NCBI GenBank assembly: GCA_037367405.1
Contig: JAZKJV010003278.1
Location: 496,001-560,000 of the forward strand
Length of the DNA stretch: 64,000 nucleotides
Direction of reading: 5' to 3'
From: Ottelia alismoides
Lineage: Eukaryota > Streptophyta > Magnoliopsida > Alismatales > Hydrocharitaceae
Shown piece after piece: positions 13,055-25,045 of the stretch. Made by a program: the position numbers and the translations under genes. A model generated the notes under the pieces. That model saw nothing but the letters and a program-made list of their open reading frames with translations, searched no databases and was not told where the DNA came from. Numbering within the stretch: the first letter of the stretch is position 1; every line of letters starts with the position of its first letter.

Positions 13055-15547
13055 ACAAGGTCTGAAATGAAAATTTACAAAATTATTTATGCTATAGGCA
13101 AATGTTCGAGTACTGGAAATAAAACACAAAATGTACATGGGTATCTGTGAAAATTACCCCTACAAGTGTGATCCAACAATGGCTGGTTTTCACTTAACAC
13201 GTGGCATACACCAAACAGCTGATATCACTTCGGCTAGATGGCTAGGATTAGATCCTCAGCAAGATATCAACGGTTAGGGCTTTGTGCATCCATCGATAGC
13301 TAAACACTTGGGCATAGGCTCTTAATCGAATGATTGAGAGGATGGGTTGAAGAACATGTCAAGAACACTGCAAGGCCGAGCTTCGATCCGCTCTTCCTCG
13401 CTTCTCTGGCTGCCTGGAAAGCTTGGTGCTGGTGCAAAATGGAGATGTTGCTCCTCCGCATTGGGTGGCGGTCTCGGAAGGGCCCATGGAGCACTAATAA
13501 GGTCTGACGAGGTCAGGTAATCAAGGGGACTCCAGGTGCCTCTTTCTGAGTCAAAATCGACCGACCAGGGGTCCTTTATCCCTCCAGAATCTGTAGGCAA
13601 CTAAGGCACACAAATACGATGGTTCTAGGGGTCTTATCAAGATGGGGTGAGCGGAGATGAGTGGAGCTCTCTGGCGACATGATAGAGAAGGAGAGCTAAC
13701 TGCCTAATCTGAGCGAGGTTAGGAGGGATGAAAGTGCTTGGGTGAAAAGCCTGCGAAGGGGGAGAGAATGGAAGCGATTGCAAAGATAGAGGACGATCAG
13801 TACTAGTGGAAACAGGAGGTAGAGCAGAGCTCTCACGAGATATCTTTTTAGATTTTACGATAAATCAAACTGAATTTGAGGGAATAAACGACTACTCTAC
13901 ACTGTTGTTATACCTAGAAATGAAAAGAACATGAAAAAGAGGAGCTTCACCTGACCTGGACTAAAGCAGAGCAAGCTCACGACGGAGCAAGTGGTAGTGC
14001 TTGGATCGACGTTGCTTCGATGCCTTACGCCTCGAAGAATCCTCCTAGGAGCTCCTACTGTCACCAGGATTCGCTAGATGCACAAATATTAGGGTTTTAG
14101 TGGCATAAGAGGGATCAAAGAATCAAGGAATGACGGAAGAGATGTTATGTATAGGGCATCTTCCACGGGTAGTGGTGCCCGATACAGTGGTGCCTCGACC
14201 AAGAAATCATCTTGGTGTGAAAGTCTGAGGTCGAGGATCAAAAGTCAATAAGGGATCGATCTAAATGGGTGCAAGGATTGGGCATGATAATTCGAGGAAG
14301 ATGGGTTAAAATTCTGACAGGTGGGCGAACTAAGGGGTCAAAGAGTTGACCTGCGGTCAACTGTTACTAAGCCCTGATTGGGCCACGTTTGTACGCTACA
14401 TGATAAAACTCTAAATAAAATGTTTATTAATTCAAATAAATAATAAACAATTTTATTAATTTTTATTAAAACATAAAATGTTTATTAAACCATGTAGTAT
14501 TTTATTATGATTTTTATTTATTTTTAAAACTTATTTTATTATAGGTTACTTTTTGGAAGTTCATTTATAAGTATTTTTAACTATATTATGTGTATTTTAT
14601 TTTGTATTTTGTATTTTATTATTTTATATACATAATTTATATGCTTATAACTTAATTAAGTGTACTCAAATATATTTTTATTGTATTTTTCTGAGTTTAT
14701 TTGCAAACCTAATTAAATGTAGGTATTAATTATATAGATATATGTATAGTATATTCATCTATGTATTTTTGTATATTATTCTACTTTAGTGTATTTTTAA
14801 TGGTGTTATTTTGATTCTAAAACTGCACATATACTATAGAGAATTTTTACAAAATTATAAAAATACGAGATTATGAAAAATGTAAAGAATACATAAAATG
14901 ATTATTTTATCCATGTATATTATACAGTAGTGGTCCAAAAACCTAGCTTTTGCATCTTAACTCCAAATTAAAAGAAATCACCTTCATTAAATATCCAATA
15001 AAAAGTTTTATACAATTAACTATGATTTTGATGCATTTTGGGTTCATATGGAGAAGATATGGTTCTGGGATGTTTGGATTTTGGAATTTTTTTGAGTGTG
15101 GAATGTACACTGTATATTATTTTAATGTGAAGTAAACTTTGTATTTGTCTAAGTACTTTTATCGACAATTTTTATGGAGAAAGTTTCTTTATTTTAGGTA
15201 TAAATAATAAAGAATAAAATGGGTCCCAAACATGCATTGTTAGGATTTATGAATTAGGGTTTTATTGTGTTTTGGCCCTAATCTCCCCCTACTTTTAGTC
15301 CTTATCGGCCCAGTCATCATGATGCATAGGTCTCGGGGTTTAGGGTCATAAAATACCTCTGGCAGTTTATTTGTTTTTCTTTTCTTTTCTCAATTATTTT
15401 ATTTTGGCTTTAAACAATGTATTTTATACAATATTTATACAATAAATAATGAATGAAAATTCATGAAAATAGTGCTATTTACAAGCATTTAGCAAGGGTT
15501 TGAAGGACACAATAAAAGATTAAAGTTGATAAAATGGACATTCATCA
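13055..15547 (-). repeat. Element C 3' LTR, proximal part (resumes after element A)
   Basis: Resumes the LTR interrupted at 4428 and matches the C 5' LTR from about 45674 on. In minus orientation its outer end is TGATGAATG at 15547, directly abutting a polypurine tract. It has a perfect inverted W-box pair GTTGACC/GGTCAAC at 14345-14351 and 14355-14361. A TATA-like CTATACATAAC lies on the minus strand near 14145. With 3066-4428 the LTR totals about 3.85 kb. Confidence 0.8.
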
Positions 15548-15566
15548 CCCCTATATTTTCCTTTGT
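15548..15566 (-). other. Element C polypurine tract
   Basis: On the minus strand the sequence reads GACAAAGGAAAATATAGGGG and abuts the LTR start TGATGAATG. This is the plus-strand DNA priming site of LTR retrotransposons. It ends in the same ATAGGGG that follows each hairpin of the internal array. Confidence 0.75.
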
Positions 15567-16257
15567 CAGTCCCTCGCATACACTTATGCCTATAAGTGCA
15601 GAAAAGGAAAAAGAAAGATTGGATTGATTATAACTTTCAAACTTGTCTTCACAAAATCGATGTTTGGAGCTCAGCCAGACCTTTGGAAAATTTAGTTTGG
15701 TCAGAACCTTATCGGGAATCAGATTTGAAGCACAACAACCCTTAAGACCCACAAGACCCTCCCCAAGTCTCCTCAAAAGCCAAGTAAGAATAAGTCAGCT
15801 CATACGTAGACCCTTATGACTATGAATCTATCTTGGACGGTGTGTGAGATTTGTAGCTCTCCTTGGCTGAAGCGGTAAAAGTCAGTCTTCTCCAACATGG
15901 TTACCCTAATTCTCCAATCCAACAACTCTTTCCTCGAGAAGTGGGGTAGTCCCTTATATGTTCAAGTAATACTGGCTCAAGAAGAGGGGGTGGAAAGAAG
16001 AACATACGGTAGCCAGTGTAGCTATGTATTCTAGAATGCTTGACCAGTATAGCCAAGTCATTCGGCTATAGGCTCACATGAATATGACTTTGAAGCTCAA
16101 GCTTGCAAATTTTTATGTACAACATTTTTCAAACATTTTGCAAAATATTTTTAACATAATTTATTAATCAATATATACAAAGAATGGATTGTATTTGTAT
16201 TAATTTTTATTAATTAGCCATATTATTGAAAATATGAAAGTACGATCTATGGCTATG
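15567..16257 (-). other. Element C 3' untranslated region with twin hairpins
   Basis: Non-coding and alignable by eye with 60841-61400 of E and 23460-24010 of B. It holds two conserved hairpins with heptaloop TACACTG/TATACTG, at 16034-16063 and 16008-16025 (minus strand). The 95-codon frame at 15489-15776 spans the LTR boundary and is rejected. Confidence 0.6.
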
Positions 16258-16640
16258 GTATATACCGGGTATATATGTCCCCCCATACTTAGATTGAGCT
16301 ATGTCCTCATATATCAGAGAGAAAAAGAGAAGACATAACTCGTACTAAGTATAGAAAGGTCTATACTATAATGACTAAAAAATGAACGAATGAGAATGTT
16401 GATCGCCCCCCTTATAATTAGGATGAAATAATCCTATGTATAGTAGGTTGTACACAAGGCAAGGTGGTTCAAGGGTAGGAATATACGAAATCATGGGCTC
16501 GACCTATCCCCTCCATACTTAGGGTAAAATATCCCTAAGTATAGACATAGAATCAAAAATTGAGGGGACTTGTGAGGGATCACAGAGTGAACAACTCGAG
16601 GTACACCCCCATACTTGGGACAACATACATACTAAGTATA
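16258..16640 (-). repeat. Element C hairpin/PPT-like array
   Basis: In minus-strand order: H1 16606-16640, H2 16508-16544, H3 16406-16443, H4 16279-16354, then a TA palindrome at 16258-16278. Arms are variants of CTATACTTAGG and CCTAAGTATAG; each 3' arm is followed by a run of G. H2 is best preserved, with loop ATATTTTA identical to that of element B. H1 and H3 carry substitutions, fitting the age of C. Confidence 0.7.
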
Positions 16641-17590
16641 TCAGTGATGAAAGGGGGTGAACACATTTTCAGAAGAAAAAGAAAATGAAATTGAAAAGAA
16701 GAAAAGAAGATAGAAAGATCATTAAAAAATGCTTTAATAAGCTTTGTCCAATTCAGTGTATGTGTGGCTTTCAGCTCATCTTTATACATGACTTGAAAGG
16801 AATCTACAACAGACAGGAAGGTGTCATGTTCCGGGTATGATTTTAGTAGTTGTACGTTGATCACAAAGGGTAGTGCGTTAGCAGACAATCCTAATATCAA
16901 TACACTATTGTTGTCATGCTCATGCTTCACTATAAACGACCCAGTCCATTTGCTCTTCAACTTTCTTGGGAAAATCTTCAACTTCACATCGAACAAATAG
17001 ACCTTCTAAAGTGGTTCAAAAGTCTTTCAGTGGATGTGCTTTTCACTCCACTTCTTGACTTTTTCCCATATGTGTAGTCATAGAATTTGAGTAGTTTATT
17101 TAGATCCAACTTTATGTTCTTCCCAGCCTTCTTGGAATCCAGGTTACAAACATTAATTGCCCACACAGATTTATGAATGAGTTCTACGAGTAGATGGAAT
17201 GGCTTGCAGTATACCAGACAATAGGGAGACATTCTCAAAGGTCACTTGTACGTTGTTCTGTAAGCCCAAAGAATCGAGTCAAACAATAGAGACCGGTTCT
17301 TGTGATCCAGATGCACTAGATTTTGAAGAATCATCTTAATATCCTTGTTTGAGCATTCTTCCAAGCCAATGGACTGTGGGTGGTAGGGAGAAGGGTGGTA
17401 GGGAGAAGCTACACGATGTTCTATGCATAATACTGAGTTAGCTTCTTCACTTCTTTATTGACGAAATGGCTACCACCATCGGATATAAGAATCTTAGGAA
17501 TCCTGAACCTTGAAATGATATTATCCCTTAGAAAATGACAGATGGTGCGAATGTCAACGGCTTCAGTTGGGATAGCCTCCACCTTGACAA
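16641..17590 (-). pseudogene. Element C integrase remnant (core end and C-terminal domain)
   Basis: Integrase inserts the element cDNA into host DNA. The minus strand shows, in order, a VEAIPT-like segment near 17580, LISDGGSHF with the second catalytic aspartate near 17480, a 'CLVYCKPFHLLVELIHKS' segment in the 17238-16984 frame, and a C-terminal GPY/F-like stretch (LKSKWTGSFIV) in the 16996-16580 frame. Frames change several times. The N-terminal zinc finger and first catalytic aspartate are missing: the coding jumps from a FPDEAIL segment (end of RNase H region) to the VEAIPT segment, implying an internal deletion of about 0.5 kb compared with elements B and E. Confidence 0.75.
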
Positions 17591-17870
17591 TATGGCTTCA
17601 TCTGGAAAGGTTTCCGTGACCGGACTAAAATTCAGATCGGGAGACTCAGGCTCGTATACCCTTGATAGGTGATCTGCCACCATATTTTTGACTCCAGACT
17701 TGTCTCGGATCTCGATGTCTAATTCATAGAGTAGAAGAATCCATTTGATAAGGCATGGTTTGGCATCCTTCTTATGTTTCAAGTATGATATGGTAGAATG
17801 ATCATTGTAGAATATGACTTTGAATCCAAGGAGATGGGATCTGAACTTCTCCCAGGCAAAAACTACCAGT
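17591..17870 (-). pseudogene. Element C RNase H remnant, 3' half
   Basis: The frame at 17782-17528 gives the end of RNase H and the connection to integrase (KKDAKPCLIKWILLLYELD, then VADHLSR), matching the same place in B and E. The 5' half of the domain lies at 19247-19520, beyond the DNA transposon inserted at 17871. RNase H would degrade the RNA strand during reverse transcription. The domain cannot be made in one piece here. Confidence 0.75.
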
Positions 17871-19237
17871 CATGGTTCAGAAAGGCGGCCCAGGCGGCCG
17901 CATATGCGGCCGCATATGCGTACTCGGGCAACCAAACGCCCCGTGTATTTGATATGCGGGCATAAGGCGGGCAAAGCGCATATGCGCCTTGAGTATGCCA
18001 CATATGCAGCCGCATATGCGACCGAATTTGTAATAGAGATCCTGCCCCAAAATTTATTGATTTATTTCTTCGGAAATCGTAAAGCCCCCTTTTCTTTTCT
18101 CCTTCCCAGCCCTAGCTCCCGCTCGCACGACAAACCCCTCTCGCAAGAAACACGTCTCCCTCCTTCCGAGCCCTAGCGAAGGAAACTTCTCCCCCACCCT
18201 TCCTCGAGTTTGCTCCTCCGCCATTGCTAAGGCGACGCAAGATGTTCCTTCGTGCACACTACGACACAGGCTGTTCTCCGCCGCCTTCTTAAGAGATATC
18301 TGCCACATCTGCCGCTGGCAACGCGTGCCGGTGCTTCTCCAGAAATCTCCGTCTCTGCCGGCGCGACGCAGGTAACCACTGAACATACAAGATCACTAAC
18401 GTTCGGTATTTTTTGTTTAAGATCATCTTTTATTGTTTCGATTTAATGAATGTAGAATCCTGGAGTATATCCGTGTTTTATTATTGTGATATTTGTTTAT
18501 GGGATTACCTGGAGTTACAGTAGTAATGTTTAATCTGGAGTACAATGTTGATCTAATGTTAAATGCCGGCTAGTGTTGAATGTTGATCCTGATCTAGTGT
18601 TGAATGTAGATCCCTGGAGTAGAGTATAGTGTTGATCTTTTTGTTTATGGAAAATCTAATGTCGATCTAATGTTTAATCTTGGAGTATAGTGTTGATCTA
18701 ATGTTGATCTAGTGTTGAAGAATCCTGGAGTACATCCGACCCATTGGGATATGTTTATTTTCCCCTACCTTTACTAATGTTAATTGCCAACTAAACGAGG
18801 TTTCCCTTATTTTCAAAGATCCCTTTTAGAACTTACTAATACCCTGTGAAAGTTTACAGTAGTAATAGTACAATTGTTGTACTGTAAGTTTGTATTAAAA
18901 TGTTGTAATGAGTGTTTGAATTGCTGAAGGTACATTTTAGAGTGATTGTTATGATTTGATATAAGTGATTTTAGACCAACATTTTTCTATAGATATTTTG
19001 TTATGAATCTTATGTATTGAGATTAGGGTTGAAAATCTTCACATTCTAATACCTACATTTTTTTAATATATAAAATGTCTAGTATTTGAATTTATTATTA
19101 TATTGCTAATTATTTTTAATTAAAATAATAGAAACCGCATAGTCCGCATATACTTCCGCATATACTTCCGCCTGCCCGCTTACTCGCTCCAGACCGCCTG
19201 ACCTAACGAATACCGCATACCGACTTTCTAAACCTTG
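17871..19237. mobile_element. Non-autonomous terminal-inverted-repeat DNA transposon (1367 bp)
   Basis: The left end CATGGTTCAGAAAGGCGG and the reverse complement of the right end CAAGGTTTAGAAAGTCGG match at 15 of 18 positions. The flanks are ACTACCAGT (17862-17870) and ACTACCACT (19238-19246), a 9-bp TSD with one mismatch; removing the insert restores the RNase H sequence seen in element B. Subterminal DNA has GC-rich palindromes CGCATATGCG at the left and several GCGG/CCGCATA motifs at the right. There is no transposase. A 9-bp TSD favours a Mutator-like element; the subterminal repeats and CAAGG end would also fit hAT, so the superfamily is unsettled. The middle carries host-gene-like DNA. 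Confidence 0.75.
18055..18370 (+). pseudogene. Possible captured gene 5' end (leader and first exon) inside the DNA transposon
   Basis: This block is GC-richer than the rest of the transposon. It contains CCCTAGC-type pyrimidine-rich text typical of plant 5' leaders (18105-18180). It ends GCGACGCAG followed by GTAACC at 18371, which reads like an exon/5' splice site, and then passes into T-rich, intron-like DNA. A plus-strand frame (18252-18446) crosses the putative splice site. I do not recognise the parent gene. The overlapping minus frame at 18054-18386 is an alternative reading. Confidence 0.35.
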
Positions 19238-20127
19238 ACTACCACTAGTAGCTCTTTCGCGGTGGCGGTGTAATTTTTCTAAGCTTCATCTAGTATTCTA
19301 CTAGCATAGTGAATAGAAAATTACAAATTGTCTTCCCTTTACCCCAACACAGCACTGAAGGCAAAATCTGATGCATCCATAATAATTTCTAATGGTAATG
19401 TCCAATCTAGTGGATGCAAGACATGGGCCTGAGTAATCATCTCTTTCAACTGAGAAAATTATTAGCGCACACAATCATAAATAATAAAATCCATATACTT
19501 GCCTAATAATTCAGTCAACGGTAGGGCAAGCTTGCCGAAATCTTTGATGAATTATCGATAAAAACCGATGTGCCCTAAGAATGATCGGACTTGTTTGAGA
19601 TTGTTAGGTGGCTCAAGTTTTGAAATTAACTCCACTTTGATTGATTTAAATTCTATGCCACGTTTCGATACAACGTTACCCGACACGATCCCTTCTGTCA
19701 CCATAAATTTGCTCTTTTCCTGTGAGAGAACGAGATTCACTTCACAGCACCTCCGTATATATCGATCAAAATAGTTCATACATTGATCAAATGAATCTCC
19801 ATAGACCGAGAAATCATCCATGAATACATCTAGAAAACTACCCACCATGTCGACAAATACAACCATCATACATCGCTGGAATGTAGCGGGGGCATTGCAT
19901 AGCCTGGACGACATCCATCGGAAAGCGTATGTCCCAAATGGACAGGTGAACATAGTCTTCTCTTGGTCTTCAAGAGTGAATGCGAATTAATTATATCCAG
20001 AATAGCCTCCCAAGAAGCAAAAGTATCCTTTCGCAGCCAGTCTCTCGAGAATCTGGTTGATGAAGGGCGATGGAAAGTGATCCTTCTTTTTGGTGAGGTT
20101 CAGACATCTGTAGTCAACATAGACTCA
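19238..20127 (-). pseudogene. Element C RT (C-terminal part) and RNase H 5' half
   Basis: Reading right to left from the element B insertion at 20127, the 19953-19552 frame shows TCPFGTYAFR, then FMDDFSVYGD with the two catalytic aspartates, then LGHIGFYR of the RT connection domain. It continues, with broken frames, to RNase H sequence up to the transposon at 19237. The RT N-terminal part is at 36664-36910, 16.5 kb away, separated by element B. Confidence 0.8.
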
Positions 20128-23100
20128 TGATGACCTCAAAAACCCTTGTGATCCGAGTGAGGATATAAATCAGGGTCGTTGCGACCCGAATCGCGAGGCT
20201 AGGTCAACAAGAAAATTCGAGAACCACCAAATCAAAGAAATCAATCAATCAAGGTCAAATAGCGGTCTTGCTATTTTATTTAACCTGGTATAGCTATCAG
20301 GGTCGAACTCAAGGAGCATGGGCTGGCTAACAACTTACGAAGTAGTCATAAATCAAAACAAATATTTTTGGTGGATTTTAAGGGTTATTAAATTTTTTGT
20401 GATTTTTAATTATAAAGGAAATATAAAAGGTAGGCAAAAAGTCACACATAAGAATTTATTTAACACAACAAAAGGATTCAGAAAATTAAAATAAAATTAT
20501 TTTTGAGTTTTATGATTTTTCAAGTATTTTTGGTAATTTTCTCAGATTTTTATAATTTTTAGTTGATTTTATAAAAATGAAAGAAACCTAAAAATGGAAG
20601 CTACTTTGAAGCCACATTTTAAAGGGTATTTAAAAATATAAAAATAGCTTATAAAAATCTAACAACAATTTTATGAAAAACTACAAATAAAATCCTAACT
20701 ACAGAAAAAGAAATTATATTTTTTTGTTTTTTTGAATTTTTAATGATTTTTATAAGTTGTTTAAGGTTTTTCAATTTTTGGGGTTTTATAAAATAAAATC
20801 AAACAAAAAATGAACTGAAATAAAAACATAACAAAACACACATAAAATAAAATTTTTTGAATTTTTGGGGTTTTTTTAATATTTCTGGTTGATTTTTAAA
20901 TTTAGACAGTGGTAGAAATAAGGGCTTATGAATTTTTAAAAATAGAAAATCAAAACAAAAATGTTCCAAAAATCCATTGAAATTTTTACACAGTGGCAGG
21001 GGCCAAGTTTCCAAATTTAACGAGATTTGGATTTTATTTGCTATTTATTCAACGAATCAAAGGGTCACAACACATAGGGACCCAAGTGCAAATAGTGAAA
21101 ATTTTCCAGCCAAATGATAACACTCGAAAGAAATACGGGGCTAAAATTGCAGAAGCCCAAAATGGCATGAGGAAGGCACGCTGATTCACACACAGAGGGG
21201 CATAAATGTAATTCCTATTTATAAAAATGCAATTAGTATCAGCTGTGAAGTTCAGGATCAAATAAGCAATTATTCCATAAGTCACGTGCTAGACCACGTG
21301 CTTCAAATACAGAAGGACTAAATTGCAATTAAAAACAAACACAAGGTCCTACATGCAAATTATCTAAAATAAAAACAATTTCCAAAAGTATTTACAAGAC
21401 TAAAATGAAATGTAAAAACTAAGGAGGGCCTAAGAGTAATTTACCCCTTTATTACAAATCCAACGGCCAAGGGGCTTCACGTGAAATCGGATGGCTGTGC
21501 TTGGCTGGTACCCCTTCGGCGATGGATGATCAGGATTAGATCCTCAGATGGATCCAACAGCTACGAGCTCTCCGTATATGGATGGCGGAGATGAGACCTG
21601 GCAGCGGAGCTCGATCGGATGGCTGGGAGGGTCCTTGGAAGAACAGTTCGCTGGCGAACTTCGACCGACCAATACGCACGCCTGGGGACTCCTCCGTCGC
21701 TGCTCTAATGGGCGAAATAACACTCGAGGATGTCCCAGCTGATGGTTCACTCCGATGGGGCCAGGAGGTCTTGGAGGACCCCAGCTACGTCAACGCTCCT
21801 GGAGATCTGTACTTGAATGGTCAAACCTCTAGACGAGGTCCATTCTCCTTCACTCCTGCACAGAAAGAATGCTAGGTCAAGGGTAAAGTGCCTCGACCCG
21901 ATTACGGGCGAAATAGGTGGACGTGTGAGGCAAAGCGATGCTCTCCGGCGAGGCAACGACGAAGGAGAGCCAATGACCCTATTCCTGGGCGAACTAGGGG
22001 GAACGGAGGGGTGAAGAATGTGGAGAGGAGTCCGGCTAAGGTGAACGGCTAATTGGAATGATGAATGGATGGTTGGAGAGTGCGGGATGATCCGATGAAG
22101 GTCCGGTGGTCGGAAATCAAAGAATCGAAATCTAAAGAAGGCTAGATGCTATCGAAGGTACCTGATGGTTGAAGGCGTCTATGCTAGAGGTCAGCTACCT
22201 CCTGTGATCGTCGCCTCGATGGAATGACGCTTCCAGAGGCTCAAGCTCATCTGATGGTGGAGCATGGCAAGAGGGCTCGCTGGTCCTAGGGCTAAGGGCT
22301 TCAAGGCCTCACTGCAACACTCCCATACGCTCGCTGTCACTCAAGGAGGAGAATGGAGGTCACTGGGGTCGAAGATAATGGCCGAAGATGTGGAAAATGG
22401 CGGCTCTAGGTGAAGCTTTATAAGTGTGGGGGTCCGAGAAGATGGGTGTGAAATGCGCGGATTGAGGAGCGGACCTCTAAGGAGAATGTCGGGCGTGAAT
22501 CACGGGTTGCTCCTCGACAATCGAGCATGAATCGAGAGGGAGAGGTGATCGGATCGGTGAGGGAAAAATCGGCGAAATCGGGTCGTCACGCGGATCCGAG
22601 CGAAGACCGGTCCAGGGGGGAGTTGACCGGGGGTGAATAATCCCCTGTGGATCAAATAGATAATTCCATTTCAAAAATATTTAGAAATTCAAAATAAAAT
22701 AGAAAACTATTTTATTTAAAAATATTTACAAAATAAATTTTATTTGTTATTTTTCAAATTATTTTTTAGTGATATTTATCTATTTATTTGAAAAAGAAAT
22801 ATGTTATATACATTATATTATTTTATATACAGGTATAAAATACCTATGTATTTTATACTTTTATTTTTAATTTCTTATTTTTGTATAAATACTCTAATTT
22901 TATATTTTATTTATTTACAACATAAAATTTGGGATATAAAAGGATTTTTATTTTATTTTTATTTATTATTTACAAAAGTAAAATAAATAGATATAGGTAC
23001 ATATGTACATGGTATATACAATGTGAAGAGAGAGAAATTATTTTATTTTTGTTTTATTTTATTTTTCTCATTTTTATTTTATTTTTAGAAATATATACAA

Positions 23101-23442
23101 ATTAATAAAAACCTATTTATATTTTTGTTTTTAATAAAATATATACATGAAGGAGGAACATATACAAAGTGAATGGCCCTATCTCTCTCTACTTATTTTA
23201 TTTGGCGATCAGGCCCATATTGGGCCCTCTCTTGGGTTCTATCTCAATATTTATTCTAAATATTTCCCTCTTTTTCATTATTTCTTTATTCTTTTATTTT
23301 TATACAAAAACATGCTAATTGTTGATATTTACACAAAGCATGCATTTTGATAATTTATTGTATATACAACTATCTACATGGTGTTTTGCAAAGATTTTTA
23401 GCTAAATCAAAAGAATAAAGAGTGATGAATAAGGATTCATCA
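20128..23442 (-). repeat. Element B 3' LTR
   Basis: On the plus strand it starts TGATGACCTC at 20128 and ends GATTCATCA at 23442. Notable contents are the conserved GGTCGAACTCAAGGAG motif (20301-20316), AT-rich sequence to 21000, a CACGTG-containing block near 21285-21300, a GC-rich block 21480-22640 with many two-strand shadow frames, a TATA box at 22415-22422 (minus strand) and AT-rich U3 sequence to the end. The 61-codon frame at 22801-22986 recurs unchanged in the other LTR but is low-complexity and not a gene. Confidence 0.9.
22415..22422 (-). promoter_or_regulatory. Candidate TATA box of the element B LTR promoter
   Basis: The minus strand reads TATAAAGC, kept in both B LTRs (also 35636-35643). 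It lies about 1.02 kb from the LTR start, 200 bp downstream of a GGTCAAC motif and just upstream of a GC-rich block that could be the transcribed leader. No transcript evidence is available. Confidence 0.4.
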
Positions 23443-23460
23443 CCCTCCTATACTTTACTT
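23443..23460 (-). other. Element B polypurine tract
   Basis: The minus strand reads AAAGTAAAGTATAGGAGGG directly before the LTR start TGATGAATCC. It primes plus-strand DNA synthesis. It is preceded on the minus strand by a long pyrimidine tract (plus strand 23495-23545, a run of AAAAAG units). Confidence 0.8.
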
Positions 23461-25045
23461 TTTCTAGTCCCTTAGCAAACACTTATTTTAAAAAGAAGTG
23501 AAAAAGAAAAAGAAAAAGAAAAAGAAAAAGAAGGGAAAGATGAATCAATGCTAATTATTAAAATTGTCTTCATTAAATTGAAGTATGGAGCTCAGTCAGA
23601 TCTTTGGATTATTAATTTGTCAGAACCTTATTTGGACTTAGGTTTAAAAACTCAACAGCCACTAAGTTCCACTAATCTATAGTCAAGACTCCTCAACAAT
23701 CCAGATCAGAACAAGTCTACATACACAAACTCTGATGACCATGAATCTTTTCTTGTACTGTGTAAGTTATATAGCTCTCCACCTCATAAATAACAAAGTG
23801 ACAACCCTCCCCAACAAGGTAACTCTAATGCCCTAGTCTAGAAACTCTTTCCTCGAGGAGTGGGGTATTCCCTTCTAAGTTCAAGTTCAACCGACTCAAG
23901 AAGAGGAGGAAGAAGAGAATGGACCATGTCCAGTGTAGCCATATATCCTAGGGAGCCCAACCAGTGTAGCTAAGTCTCCCTGCTGCAAGCTTCATGAGAT
24001 GGAACATGGATAACATAAGCTTTGCTTTATTTTGACTATATACACTACGGTGGGATTATCATTTTCTCTCAGACCCACCATTTTTTTGGAGTTATTCTTT
24101 TCTTTTTGGACTTTTTTTGATGTGCATATTTACAACATATCTACAAAGTGCAGCATATATACATAAGGAGTTTTTCCTCTTGAGCCAGTAGACTATCCCT
24201 CTTTTGAAGCTTTATTGAAACCCACAACTCTTGTCGTTATACCTCACGGCTACCAGACCAAGTTGAAGCTTTATTGCAACCCACAACTCTTGAGCCAGAA
24301 GAAGAGAGGTTCCGCCTAGAAGTACTACTCTAATATGCTACCCCAAGTCAAAGAAGTCTGCCTCCTCACCACCTCATCCGTAGAGAGCTCGGTGTAAAGT
24401 GCTGGTCCAAGTAAAGCCATTGTCTGCGAGAGTCATGTGTGCGTTGTTAAGTGTTCTACTTAGGCTCATCGAGATGACATATGATCATAGCCTAGTGGAC
24501 TCAAAGAATTAAGTCACCATGGACCTAAAAAGTCTCAACCCTAAGCCCTTTAAGGTTCCTCTTAGAATTAGGTGGATTAAGATCTTTACCAAGATCCATT
24601 TTTCAATTTAATTCCATGCTAGTTTAAATGTCAACTATGATTCGGAAAAACTGTACAAATATTTATGAAGATGCAATTTTTACAAGATTTTTGAAAAGAT
24701 GCAAAATTTTTGAAAAATGTTTGAAAACATGGATGTATGCATGAACGTAGAAGTTTTGCAAAATATTTACACACATTTACACAAGTTTTTTGCAAAATTT
24801 TTGTTTTTCAAAATATTTTACAAAAATTTTGTACTATATACATAATTTTGATATGAAAAATATTTACAAACTATTTACACAAAAGATTTTTACAAACATT
24901 TTTACAAAAATAATTTTGTACGTAGCTATGTATGTGCAATAAAGAATTTTATTTACAAGAAAATTTTTAATTTTTATGGATTTTAAGAGTTTTTAGCCAT
25001 TTTTATTTATTAACACACTCACACAAAATATGAGTTATGGCTAAA
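23461..25045 (-). other. Element B 3' untranslated region
   Basis: No coding frame. In minus order it has an A/T tract rich in TTTGAAAA-like words (24640-24960), a block conserved with E that includes a local duplication (24204-24233 and 24263-24292, 30 bp with one difference, 59 bp apart), twin TACACTG hairpins (23951-23980 and 23924-23942) and an AAAAAG microsatellite (23495-23545 on the plus strand). An env-like gene would be expected here in some Athila elements; none is visible. Confidence 0.65.

Noticed and set aside
17881..18020. Possible CpG-island or satellite start because of GC-rich palindromes
   Set aside because: The palindromes end within the TIR transposon and are explained as its subterminal repeats.
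22801..22986. 61-codon frame identical to one at 36023-36208
   Set aside because: The identity reflects the two LTRs of element B; the peptide is low-complexity translation of AT-rich DNA.
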